Shown here piece by piece: positions 1 through 7,277 of a DNA stretch of 25,679 bases. The translations under genes and the position numbers were made by a program. The number at the start of each line of letters is the position of its first letter. The first letter of the stretch is position 1. This DNA comes from CAZUCD01 sp964618855 (lineage in GTDB: Bacteria > Sumerlaeota > Sumerlaeia > SLMS01 > JANRJK01): positions 1 to 25,679 of the forward strand of contig CAZUCD010000042.1 of the NCBI GenBank assembly GCA_964618855.1. Direction: 5' to 3'. The notes under the pieces are model-generated. The model saw only the letters and a program-made list of their open reading frames with translations. It did not search any database and was not told the origin of the DNA.

Positions 1-730
1 CGCCTGTGGCACCTGTATCGCCTGTTGGGCCCGTCGGACCGACCGCGCCGGTGGCTCCTGTGTCACCCGTGGGGCCTGTCGGGCCGACCGCGCCCGTGGC
101 ACCTGTGTCGCCGGTGGGTCCTGTCGGGCCGACCGCCCCCGTGGCGCCTGTGTCACCCGTGGGACCCGTGGGGCCGACCGCGCCTGTGGCACCTGTATCA
201 CCCGTGGGACCCGTCGGGCCGATGAGGCCCGTGGGCGAGCCCACCCACTCACCGAGGTTGTTGATGACCAGGACGCCGTTGATGGAAACGGAGTTGGGGC
301 TGATGTCGCCGGTGACGTCGCGCGCGATGGCTGCGACGGGAGCCGGGGTGACCTTGCGTCGCGGGGCGAAGGTCTCGGAAGACTCAATCGCAGCGTTCGC
401 GTTGAAGTCCACCGACACCTGCATGTAGACGTCCGCATTGTTGCGGAAAACGATGTCCGGGACCGTCAACTCCGCCGCATACAGGCTGTTGACGACCGCG
501 ACGTTGTTGATGGACTGGCTGAAGAGGAGTGCGCCTCCGACCGGTTGATCGTAGAGGCTGAACTGCATGAGATAGTTGCCGTTGGCGACCTGTCCGCCAC
601 CGGGGGCGCGAAGACTGCCCTGGGTGGTGAGCTGGAGCGCCCACGCCTCGACGGGGAGGGCGAATGCTGCCGCGAAGGCCGCGATGGCGGAAAGTCCGCG
701 AGCACGCCGCCTGATGGTCATTCTCTTCAT
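1..730 (-). CDS. secreted collagen-like repeat protein (C-terminus beyond window)
   Basis: The frame is open from an ATG at 730 to the left edge (243 residues visible, no stop), so the C-terminus is outside the window. It begins MKRMTIRRRARGLSAIAAF and has a basic N-region, an Ala-rich hydrophobic core and a likely signal-peptidase site near AWA-LQ (about residue 32). Residues 33-167 form a non-repetitive domain of the kind that precedes collagen-like or fibre-like tails in large environmental bacteria (QFSLYDQPVGGALLF; later APRRKVTPAPVAAIARD). From residue 168 the protein is a Gly-X-Y array, GPTGPTGDTGATGAV, repeated. Collagen-like arrays form triple helices, so an extracellular trimeric stalk is inferred. 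No Shine-Dalgarno precedes the ATG; a second ATG lies at 721. The plus-strand Pro/Val-rich frame over the same bases is a shadow. The coding strand is secure, the function is not. Confidence 0.85.
   Translation of the reverse strand, partial: MKRMTIRRRARGLSAIAAFAAAFALPVEAWALQLTTQGSLRAPGGGQVANGNYLMQFSLYDQPVGGALLFSQSINNVAVVNSLYAAELTVPDIVFRNNADVYMQVSVDFNANAAIESSETFAPRRKVTPAPVAAIARDVTGDISPNSVSINGVLVINNLGEWVGSPTGLIGPTGPTGDTGATGAVGPTGPTGDTGATGAVGPTGPTGDTGATGAVGPTGPTGDTGATGAVGPTGPTGDTGATG
6..230 (-). repeat. 45-bp tandem repeats encoding collagen-like Gly-X-Thr units
   Basis: The motif gtggc(a/t/g)cctg recurs at 6, 51, 96, 141 and 186, an exact 45-bp period. Each unit encodes 15 residues of GPTGPTGDTGATGAV type on the minus strand. 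Differences between units are nearly all at synonymous positions, so the peptide is kept while the DNA drifts. The array continues past the left edge. Confidence 0.9.
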
Positions 731-1224
731 GGAGGTTCAGCCTTGAGGGGTGGGTCCCCGGAATCTCGTCGCGCCACCTCGCCTCCCGCCCTGGGGGGCA
801 GGAGACACGTAGCGCTAATGGCGCATGCAAGAAGGGGTAGGACGGAACGGGGCGACTGGCAAGGAAAACTGATTTCCGAGTGGCGCGGAGGGTGCCTCCT
901 GCATGCCCGGGAGCCGTGCCTGCATCGGGGACTCCAGGGAAGCGGCGGCCCGAAGTGGCAACGGGGGCCGCGGTTGGCGTGGACTCGCTAACTCGCGAAC
1001 TCCGTCGCGCGTTCGATGAAGTTTATCAGCCATAGGGGGGCGAGCCCAGCGGCGCGACCCGCGGGTTGTGAATCTGGCGCGGCAGGTGCTTACTCGCACG
1101 ACAACCGTGACCGAACCCCGAGGAACTCCAGTTCAGTCGGGGGCCCAATGATGCAGTCGTGCGACGGAAGTCGCCTGGGTGCATCTGAGGGTGGGTCGAT
1201 AGCAGAATGGAAGGATGGGCAAGC
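731..1224. other. divergent intergenic region, no gene recognised
   Basis: About 490 bp separate two outward-facing genes, so promoters for both should lie here. I found no convincing -35/-10 pair, RNA gene, riboswitch or terminator. The short frames across it have no protein-like composition. A GGAAGGA at 1209-1215 serves as ribosome binding site for the gene starting at 1225. Confidence 0.5.
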
Positions 1225-1890
1225 ATGGGCATCGAATCAGCGGATCGGGGGATTGTCGGGTCCTGGCCCGAACTTGCGTTGCTGGGACTGGTTGGCGCGA
1301 CGTTTGGGCTGCTGGTCAGCGCGCGGATGGACGAATCCAGGAATGCAGTTAGGTACGCGGACACGGTCGCCGACCTGCGGATGCAGGTTCGCGCGATCGA
1401 GTGCTACGCGGTGGACCACGCGGACTATCCCCGCATGTCGTGGGGGAACCTGCAGGGGAACGGCCTGCCCTTCAATGACCAGTACAACGGGTCCCCGGTC
1501 TTCGGCACGCTCACCCGCGAAGTGACGACACCCGTCGCGTACCTTGAGACCTTCGTGGACGACCCCGTGCTCACCGCACTGAACTCGTTCGCGAGCCCCT
1601 ACACCTACCAGGCGATGGACACACACCAGTTCCTGTTCGAGCGTGTGGGATCGGTGCCTGTTCCCGGTTCCCCGGGTTTCATCTACCTGCCCGCGACCCC
1701 GAGCGTGATTTCGCGCATGCGGGATCGTTTCGGGCAGTACTACGTATGGGGGGTCGGCCCGGCATCAACGCCTGCGGGCGGCAACTGGTTCATCCAGTAC
1801 GATCCGACCAACGGCGCGACGAGCGCGGGCAACGTGTACCTGTCCCAGAACTTCGCGCAGCCAACCCAGGTGGAGGTGACGGGCCTGTGA
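1225..1890 (+). CDS. degenerate pseudopilin-like membrane-anchored protein
   Basis: 221 aa from ATG 1225, chosen because GGAAGGA (1209-1215) sits 9 nt upstream; an in-frame ATG at 1207 has no such site. The N-terminus has one hydrophobic helix (PELALLGLVGATFGLLVSA) followed by an amphipathic stretch, ADTVADLRMQVRAIECYAVD, and then YPR. This is the layout of type II secretion/type IV pseudopilins, whose helix leads into a short '..L..Y..D...YP' segment. The canonical prepilin peptidase site (G-F-T-L-x-E) is missing, so it may not be processed as a pilin. Near the C-terminus it has YDPTNGATSAGNVYL, typical of GspG-like pseudopilins of PVC-type bacteria. It is coupled to the next gene by a 4-nt overlap. 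The pilin relationship is inferred from pattern only. Confidence 0.7.
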   Translation: MGIESADRGIVGSWPELALLGLVGATFGLLVSARMDESRNAVRYADTVADLRMQVRAIECYAVDHADYPRMSWGNLQGNGLPFNDQYNGSPVFGTLTREVTTPVAYLETFVDDPVLTALNSFASPYTYQAMDTHQFLFERVGSVPVPGSPGFIYLPATPSVISRMRDRFGQYYVWGVGPASTPAGGNWFIQYDPTNGATSAGNVYLSQNFAQPTQVEVTGL

Positions 1891-3299
1891 GCACGCACAC
1901 CATGCGCATGATGGTTGTCACAGTTATGTTGGCATCGGGCGCCGGGGCCGCACCACTCTACATCGCGGACCCCTCGGCGGACGCGATCTACCGGGTGGAT
2001 ACGGGGGACGTCGGGGCAACGCCCACGGTCGTGAGTGCGTCCGGTGCGAATCTCGTGGGGACGGGGCCGGCCTTCGACCGGCTGACCGACATCGCGGTGG
2101 GTGGCGATGGGACGCTCTACTCGCTGGACAAGGCGGGCGCCCTCCCGCGCGTCATGCGGGTGGACACGGTGACCGGGGATCGGTCGCTGGTGTTTGCGCT
2201 ATCCGATCCGGACCCGCGGCTCGCCTGGCACGACGAGTTCCACGTGCTCCCCGGGGGCCGGTTTCGGTTCCTGGCCCAGTTGCGCGATCCCGCGTTCCCC
2301 ACCTCGGCGCGGATCCAACGCATCGTGGAGGCGACCGAGGGCGCCGGGAACTCCGCCCAGGTCACGATACTCGGGAGTGTCGTGACCCCCGGCAACGCGC
2401 TCGACCTGTTCGCTTCAGCGCAGGGGAGGACGCTCGCACTCTACCCGCAGGTGTACGGGGTCTGGATACTGGAGGGATCGGAATCCGGCATCGCTCGCGT
2501 GCCTGAGACACTCATCGCCTCGACGACGAGCCCAGCGTACTATCAGGTGCCCGGCAGTCCCACGGAGACGGGCTACTCATCGACGTTCGAAGGGATTGGC
2601 GCGATTGCGGCAGGCACGCCTCTGCTGGCGACCATCGAGGACTTCCTCCAGGGATCATCGAGCTTTGGGCGCGTCGAAAGGGCATCGATCACGACGCCCG
2701 GAGGGACCACCACCGAGTCCAGCATGAACACGAGCTCGTCGAGCCACTCCACCGGAAGCAGCGTCTCCTTCCTGGGTGCAGCGCGCTTCGCTCCGACGAC
2801 CGCCGGGGAGGCCGCGGGGACCTGGACGGTGAACTTCTTCAAGCGCGGTGGTTTTCCGACACCGAACACGACGCTGCCCCATCGCGTGAACCTGTGGAGG
2901 ATGCCCTTCCCTCGGGCCCACCTCGGCGCCGCGCTGCCCGATGGAACGTTGTGCCTCATGGAGACAAACCCACCCGCGGTCGCGCGGATGGATGCCGCCA
3001 CGGGCAACCTCGCCACGCGGGCCACTTTGACTCCGCCGGGGGGGTCCGGCATTGCACTGGATGACTTGAACCGCCTCACGGAGCTGGAGGCAGCAGGCGT
3101 GGTCGTCTTCGCCGCCCTTTCGGAGGATCCCCGGATCATGCGGATCGACCACTCCACGGGAGCGATGCAACTGGTCACGACCGGTCGCCCGGGTTCCATC
3201 GCGGCGCCTCCCGGGGGCTTCAGCCCGCGCAGCAACATCCGTCTCGCGACCGCGCCCCTCGGCAGTTCCACCGCGATGGGCGCGTGGACGATGTACTGA
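1887..3299 (+). CDS. secreted beta-propeller-like protein of unknown function
   Basis: 470 aa from a GTG at 1887 that overlaps the upstream stop as GTGA; GGAGG at 1872-1876 lies 10 nt before it. An ATG at 1902 is an alternative start. The N-terminus (MRMMVVTVMLASGAGAA) is a signal peptide, so the mature protein is extracytoplasmic. The body has recurring propeller-like blade phrases such as APLYIADPSADAIYRVDTG, LTDIAVGGDGTLYSLDKAG and RIMRIDHSTGAMQLVTTG. These are NHL/SMP-30-like strands in which a residue pair reads the value 'at' a position. A Ser/Thr-rich stretch (TTTESSMNTSSSSHSTGSS) interrupts the middle. Coupling to the pseudopilin-like gene suggests the two are made together. The ligand or enzyme activity cannot be told from sequence. 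Confidence 0.75.
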   Translation: MSTHTMRMMVVTVMLASGAGAAPLYIADPSADAIYRVDTGDVGATPTVVSASGANLVGTGPAFDRLTDIAVGGDGTLYSLDKAGALPRVMRVDTVTGDRSLVFALSDPDPRLAWHDEFHVLPGGRFRFLAQLRDPAFPTSARIQRIVEATEGAGNSAQVTILGSVVTPGNALDLFASAQGRTLALYPQVYGVWILEGSESGIARVPETLIASTTSPAYYQVPGSPTETGYSSTFEGIGAIAAGTPLLATIEDFLQGSSSFGRVERASITTPGGTTTESSMNTSSSSHSTGSSVSFLGAARFAPTTAGEAAGTWTVNFFKRGGFPTPNTTLPHRVNLWRMPFPRAHLGAALPDGTLCLMETNPPAVARMDAATGNLATRATLTPPGGSGIALDDLNRLTELEAAGVVVFAALSEDPRIMRIDHSTGAMQLVTTGRPGSIAAPPGGFSPRSNIRLATAPLGSSTAMGAWTMY

Positions 3300-3309
3300 C
3301 GCGGCGATC

Positions 3310-4509
3310 CTACTTTGCCAGCGGCGGCATGATGGGAGCCTCTCCGCGCGCGATGCGCGCGAGGCTCTCCTCCGCCGTCTGGGCGTAGGCGCTGTTCGGG
3401 TCGATGTAGGCCGCGGCGGCGTAGTGCAGCTTCGCCCGCTGGGTGTCGCCCACGGCATGGGAGGCCGCGCCCGCGTAGAAGTGCGCCTCAGCGTCGTTGG
3501 GTGAAAACGAGAGGTGGTCGCCGAGGGCGTCCACGGCGGCGCGGTTGTGGCCATGCATGTAGAGGATGATGCCCTTGAGCGCGGACGCGTGCGCCTCGGC
3601 GGGCGTCCACTGGGTTGTGCTCGGCGGTCGTTCCGGGATCGCGCGGCAGGCGAGCGCAAGCGCGGCGAGGAGCTTTCCCTCGGTGTAGAGTTGCTGCGCC
3701 GCCGCGCCGTCGGCGTCCGATTGCCTGCGCTCGGGGGGGATCCCCTTCTCGGGCGGGGGCATGAGGGGGGAACGCTGCGCGGCGAGCGTCCACGCCTGGT
3801 CGAGCGGGGCGAACACCTCCGCACGCGGCTTCCGACCCACCCAGACCACGGGGTCGCCGAGGCCGAGCGAGCCGTTCGTCGGATCGTAGGTGACGAGACG
3901 CATGTCCACGCCCGTTGTGGCGAAGGGGACGAGCGGGTCGGCGGGCTCGGCGTCGAGCGGCGGCCCCGGGAGCGGCATTTCCGCAACGCCATCCTGGCCG
4001 ACGCTCGCGAGCAGCACCCCCTGACCGCGCACCGCGGCGCCGCGCAGCTTCCTCGATTGCGAAAAGGGGTCGGTGATGTCCGGCATCCCTGCGACCGGCG
4101 GCGGCGGATAGGCATTTCCGTCGGGGAAGACGACGGGAAGCGGCATGCCGTCGGCGCCGAGTTCGGGATAAATGGAGTGCGCCGTGAAGTAGGCTTCAAT
4201 TGCGGGAGCGGCCTGCTTCTCGATGGTGGCAAGGGTCGCGTACATGGGCGCGGTTTCGGCCGCGCGCTTGTCTTCGAGCTGCCGCAGGCGGAACGACTTT
4301 GCTGCATCCGCGAGGAACGGCGTGGCGGCGCCGACGATGCTGAGGATGCAGAACACGCGCCCGCTGCCCTTCTCCTCCCCGGGGGAGACGAGGCCCACTC
4401 CCGCGAGCGCGACCGTCAGCACGACCATGGGGATGGCGGCGCCCTCCACCCCGGCAAAGTGCAGGATGATCGCGAGGAAGGCACTCAGGCCGGCAAGCAT
4501 CGGCATCAT
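3310..4509 (-). CDS. membrane protein with pseudopilin-like middle and C-terminal TPR
   Basis: 399 aa from ATG 4509; the frame is open up to 4671, but that extension covers dispersed repeats and reads as non-coding, so the first Met before the hydrophobic block was taken. No good ribosome binding site is visible. The order is: two to three hydrophobic segments (MLAGLSAFLAIILHFAG; IPMVVLTVALAGVGLV; VFCILSIVGAATPFLAD), then a middle region with AYFTAHSIYPELGADGMPL and YDPTNGSLGLGDPVVWVG, then TPR-like helices (ALKGIILYMHGHNRAAVDAL; AHFYAGAASHAVGDTQRAK). The YP and YDPTNG phrases match those in the pseudopilin-like protein at 1225-1890, so the middle may be a pseudopilin-type globular domain on a different membrane anchor. 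It is convergent with the propeller gene, 10 bp apart. Function unknown. Confidence 0.7.
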   Translation of the reverse strand: MMPMLAGLSAFLAIILHFAGVEGAAIPMVVLTVALAGVGLVSPGEEKGSGRVFCILSIVGAATPFLADAAKSFRLRQLEDKRAAETAPMYATLATIEKQAAPAIEAYFTAHSIYPELGADGMPLPVVFPDGNAYPPPPVAGMPDITDPFSQSRKLRGAAVRGQGVLLASVGQDGVAEMPLPGPPLDAEPADPLVPFATTGVDMRLVTYDPTNGSLGLGDPVVWVGRKPRAEVFAPLDQAWTLAAQRSPLMPPPEKGIPPERRQSDADGAAAQQLYTEGKLLAALALACRAIPERPPSTTQWTPAEAHASALKGIILYMHGHNRAAVDALGDHLSFSPNDAEAHFYAGAASHAVGDTQRAKLHYAAAAYIDPNSAYAQTAEESLARIARGEAPIMPPLAK

Positions 4510-4618
4510 GCCGGGCAGGATTTGACCGCTGGCGGTCAACCGCAAGCCGTGTGTGCGGGGAAGCCGATCCCACCGCGGGGGATGCCTGCGGCCCGCGCGG
4601 TGGAACGAGGAGACAGTT

Positions 4619-4824
4619 CCACCGCAGACGACGCAAAGGACGCAGAGGCAAGCCCGAGATGGGGGGCGCACAGGACGTTGGTGCCAGGTAGGGTCCTTCG
4701 CAGGAACTCCTGCTGTGCTTTCGCGTCCTTCGCGTTCGCAGGTTCTCTTTTTCTGCGCGCTCGGCGTCTCTGCGTCGCGCTTCGCCTTTGATTTCTTTGT
4801 GTCCTTTGCGCCCTTTGCGGTGAA
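4619..4824. repeat. dispersed A/G-rich 9-nt-periodic repeats in inverted arrangement
   Basis: On the plus strand 4619-4651 reads ccaccgcagacgacgcaaag and continues with acgcagagg. On the minus strand 4785-4824 reads accgcaaagggcgcaaagga and continues with cacaaagaaatcaaagg, trailing off to about 4721 in degenerate copies. The unit is roughly CRCAAAGRN every 9 nt. The two arms face each other, so a folded transcript is possible. A related fragment, accacaaaggcacaagg, occurs at 18249-18265. The 4510-4867 stretch holds no gene that I can support. Confidence 0.6.
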
Positions 4825-4867
4825 CCGCCTGACCGTTCAACCCATCGGCGCAATTCGCGGGGCACTT

Positions 4868-5203
4868 CTACCTGCGTCCCTCGCCCCCGTCCGGGCCGTA
4901 GAAGAACACCCAGGTCGCGAAGTCCGGAGTGAAGTCCTCGAATCGGTGGACGCGCCCGGCGGGAACGAATATGAAATCGCTAGGCCCAAAGCGGCGGCGC
5001 TCCCCGCCGTCCACGAACCAGCCGGTTCCCGATATCACGACGTAGACTTCGTCGCGGGCGTGCGGCTGCTGGGGGTCGGTCCCCTGCGGCTTGTAGATTT
5101 CAACCTCGAGCGTGCCGTGGACGAACTGCGTCATGAAGGTTCCCCCCGTCGAGCCAGCCAGGTCGAGCAGGGCGTCCTTCGCGGAGATGTGCGGGTTGTT
5201 CAT
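4868..5203 (-). CDS. small single-domain cupin protein
   Basis: 111 aa from ATG 5203. It is one cupin beta-barrel. Motif 1 is PQQPHARDEVYVVISGTG (residues 44-61) and motif 2 is FGPSDFIFVPAGRVHRFED (72-90). Likely metal ligands are His48, Glu52 and His86. The first histidine of the usual HxH pair is Gln46, so one canonical ligand is absent. This is the usual length of small cupins such as auxin-binding-like or sugar-binding family members; the substrate cannot be assigned. No Shine-Dalgarno precedes the ATG. It lies downstream of rny on the same strand with a terminator between them, so it probably has its own promoter or depends on read-through. Confidence 0.85.
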   Translation of the reverse strand: MNNPHISAKDALLDLAGSTGGTFMTQFVHGTLEVEIYKPQGTDPQQPHARDEVYVVISGTGWFVDGGERRRFGPSDFIFVPAGRVHRFEDFTPDFATWVFFYGPDGGEGRR

Positions 5204-5267
5204 GGAGGGAGATTTCCCCGGCGGGCCGCGTTCCTCAACGCCTGAGTTGGTCGCGTCCGAAAACGAA

Positions 5268-5295
5268 ACCGGGGGCAGCTCGCGCAGCCCCCGGT
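5268..5295 (-). terminator. intrinsic terminator downstream of rny
   Basis: A 9-bp perfect stem (accgggggc, 5268-5276, with gcccccggt, 5287-5295) encloses a 10-nt loop. Read on the minus strand it is followed by tttcgttttcgg, a T-rich tail. It lies about 30 nt after the rny stop. Confidence 0.7.
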
Positions 5296-5325
5296 CCCTG
5301 ATCCTTGGCCTCCGACCTCCGGCCC

Positions 5326-6888
5326 CTACCTCGCGTACTCCGTCTTTCGAACCTCCCTCAGCACGGTGACCTTGATCTGGCCGGGGTACTGGAGGTCGGA
5401 CTCGATTTTCTTGGTGACGTTGCGTGCGAGGAGGGCGCAGCCGTTGTCGTCGAGCCGGTCGGGCTCGACGATGATGCGGACCTCGCGGCCCGCCTGGATG
5501 GCGTAGGACTTCTCGACCCCCTCGAAGCCGTTGGCGATGGCCTCGAGCGATTCGAGGCGCTTGATGTAGGATTCGAGTGATTCGCGGCGTGCGCCCGGGC
5601 GGGCGGCGCTGATGGCGTCCGCTGCGACGACGATGATCGCCGTCAGCGTGCGCGGTTCGACTTCGTAGTGGTGTGCTTCGATGGCGTGGATGACTTCGGG
5701 GCGTTCGCGGTACTTCTTGGCCAGGCTGGCGCCGATGGCGGCATGGGTGCCCTCCATCTCGTGGCTGACGGCCTTGCCAATGTCGTGCAGGAAGGTCGCG
5801 CGCTTGGCGAGGCGCGCGTCCAGTCCGAGCTCGCTGGAGATGATCTCCGCAATGTGGCTGCACTCCACACTGTGCGCGAGCACGTTCTGCCCATAGGATG
5901 TGCGGAACTTGAGGCGGCCCATGAGCTTGATGAGTTCGGGGTGCAGGTCGTTGAGGCCGAGTTCGATGCAGGCGCTCTCGGCGGCCTCGCGGGCGGATTC
6001 GCCCACCTGGCGTTCGGTCTTCTCGACCAGTTCCTCGATGCGGCCCGGATGGATGCGCCCGTCGTGGATGAGCGCCTCCAGCACGCGGCGGGCGATTTCC
6101 CGCCGCATCGGGTCGAAGGAGCTGAGCACGACGGCCTCGGGGGTGTCGTCCACGATGAGGTTCACGCCCGTGAGCTGCTCGAGCGTGCGGATGTTGCGCC
6201 CCTCGCGGCCGATGATCCGCCCCTTGATGTCGTCGCTCGGCAGGGCCACGACCGACACCGTCGTCTCGCTGACGTGGTCGCTCGCGAGGCGCTGGATGGC
6301 CAGCGTGATGATCTGCCGCGCCTTCTTCTCGGACTGCTCCTTGGTCTCGGACTCGACGCGCCTTACGATGGCGGCCGACTCCTGCTGGACCTCGTCCTCG
6401 AGGGCCTCAAGGAGCATCTTCTTGGCCTGTTCCGCCGTCATGCCGGAGACGGCCTCGGCCTTGCGCGCGACCTCTGCGCGGGCCTCGGAAAGGCGTTCGC
6501 GCTCTCGCTCGAGCTCGGCCACCTTGGCGTCCGCCGCTTCCTCCTTGGCGGTCGCGCCCTCCAGCTTGCGCTGGAGCTTCTCCTCGGTCTTCTCGAGCTG
6601 CTCCTCGCGCTTGCGAAGGCGTCCCTCCGTCCGGTCGATTTCCGACCGGCGGCGTGAGAAGTCCTTCTCCGCGCGCTTTTCGACTTCCGCGAGGGCCTGC
6701 GCCTCGGCGGCGGCCGTCCTGTCCTTGATGCTGTCTGCTTCCTTTTTCGCCTCGTCCAGGATGCGCTCCGCCTCGGCGCGCGCCTGGTCGATGTCCACCT
6801 TTTCCCCGGCGGCCTTTCGGGCAGCCAGAATCCACGCCCCCAAGGCACCCACGACCAGGCCAACAACGGCGGCAATGATCGCAGTCAC
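5326..6888 (-). CDS. rny: ribonuclease Y
   Basis: 520 aa, the normal family length. It is a membrane-anchored endoribonuclease that initiates mRNA decay. Residues 2-23 (TAIIAAVVGLVVGALGAWIL) are the N-terminal anchor, and about 28-200 form a charged coiled coil (AEAERILDEAKKEADSIKD). The KH domain lies near 210-290 with IIGREGRN at 225-232. The HD domain lies near 330-430 with the metal-binding FLHDIGKA (His368, Asp369) and later AHHYEVEPRT. The start is GTG 6888, because AGGAGGA at 6899-6905 is 10 nt upstream; the longer open frame to 7179 adds non-conserved sequence. The C-terminus (REVRKTEYAR) is typical. A terminator follows. Identification is from family motifs and is firm. Confidence 0.97.
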   Translation of the reverse strand: MTAIIAAVVGLVVGALGAWILAARKAAGEKVDIDQARAEAERILDEAKKEADSIKDRTAAAEAQALAEVEKRAEKDFSRRRSEIDRTEGRLRKREEQLEKTEEKLQRKLEGATAKEEAADAKVAELERERERLSEARAEVARKAEAVSGMTAEQAKKMLLEALEDEVQQESAAIVRRVESETKEQSEKKARQIITLAIQRLASDHVSETTVSVVALPSDDIKGRIIGREGRNIRTLEQLTGVNLIVDDTPEAVVLSSFDPMRREIARRVLEALIHDGRIHPGRIEELVEKTERQVGESAREAAESACIELGLNDLHPELIKLMGRLKFRTSYGQNVLAHSVECSHIAEIISSELGLDARLAKRATFLHDIGKAVSHEMEGTHAAIGASLAKKYRERPEVIHAIEAHHYEVEPRTLTAIIVVAADAISAARPGARRESLESYIKRLESLEAIANGFEGVEKSYAIQAGREVRIIVEPDRLDDNGCALLARNVTKKIESDLQYPGQIKVTVLREVRKTEYAR

Positions 6889-6898
6889 GATGGGCACT

Positions 6899-6905
6899 TC
6901 CTCCT
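6899..6905 (-). promoter_or_regulatory. ribosome binding site that fixes the rny start
   Basis: AGGAGGA on the minus strand lies 10 nt before GTG 6888 and only 1 nt before an in-frame GTG at 6897. That spacing selects 6888 as the start. Confidence 0.75.
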
Positions 6906-7277
6906 GCAGGTTGGTTCGTTGAATTAAAACGACATGCCGAGGGGCGACCGGCCCACGCCGGGCGGGACGTCCCAAAGGCAAACCCATAGCCCTCGCACAA
7001 TCGGGCCGTGTGTCAACCGGGGACGTCCGGGGCACGCTTTCCGGGGGGCGTGTGGACCCCTGCGTACCGTAAGTATCGGAGGGAAACTCCGCCACGATGC
7101 CTACGGTGGCACGGTTGGCGGGGGGATGTGCAGCGGCTTCGACGCGGGGGCATCCCCGGGGTGCCCACCACTTGCACATTCGTCATCCGCCCCGTCTGCG
7201 GGGCGCCGGGACGGCGCCCCCCCGGGCCTCTTCGAAACCCGAAGCCTCTCCCGGACCCGGATGGCGCGTTTCCGTTC
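6906..7277. other. GC-rich structured intergenic region upstream of rny
   Basis: About 370 bp lie between the TPR lipoprotein stop and rny. No protein-like frame was seen. It holds several overlapping hairpins around 7150-7220, including cgccccg-tctg-cggggcg near 7190-7206, which competes with the 7200-7220 stem. A promoter for rny should be here; I could not pick one with confidence. A structured leader or small RNA is possible, but I do not recognise any known class. Confidence 0.4.
7200..7220 (-). terminator. strong hairpin after the TPR lipoprotein gene, no U-tract
   Basis: The 8-bp stem ggggcgcc (7200-7207) with ggcgcccc (7213-7220) has a 5-nt loop and sits about 58 nt past the stop at 7278. 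Neither side has a T-run, so it may be a processing or Rho-dependent stop structure rather than an intrinsic terminator. Confidence 0.3.

Noticed and set aside
6..428. Plus-strand 140-aa frame rich in PVSPVGPVGPTAP
   Set aside because: The opposite strand carries the collagen-like Gly-X-Y frame with a signal peptide and mostly synonymous variation between repeat units. The plus frame is its shadow.
686..700. gcggaaagtccgcg resembling an RNase P RNA motif
   Set aside because: It lies inside the signal peptide coding region and no other RNase P elements are near.
1080..1206. Possible cyclic-di-GMP riboswitch upstream of the pseudopilin-like gene
   Set aside because: Some short phrases recalled GEMM motifs, but the conserved core cannot be aligned.
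2655..4307. 550-aa minus-strand frame
   Set aside because: Arg/Ser/Pro-rich composition, and it overlaps both the propeller-like gene and the membrane/TPR gene. A shadow made by high GC.
4510..4671. N-terminal extension of the membrane/TPR protein to ATG 4671
   Set aside because: It overlaps the dispersed repeat, has Cys/Arg-rich unconserved composition and no ribosome binding site.
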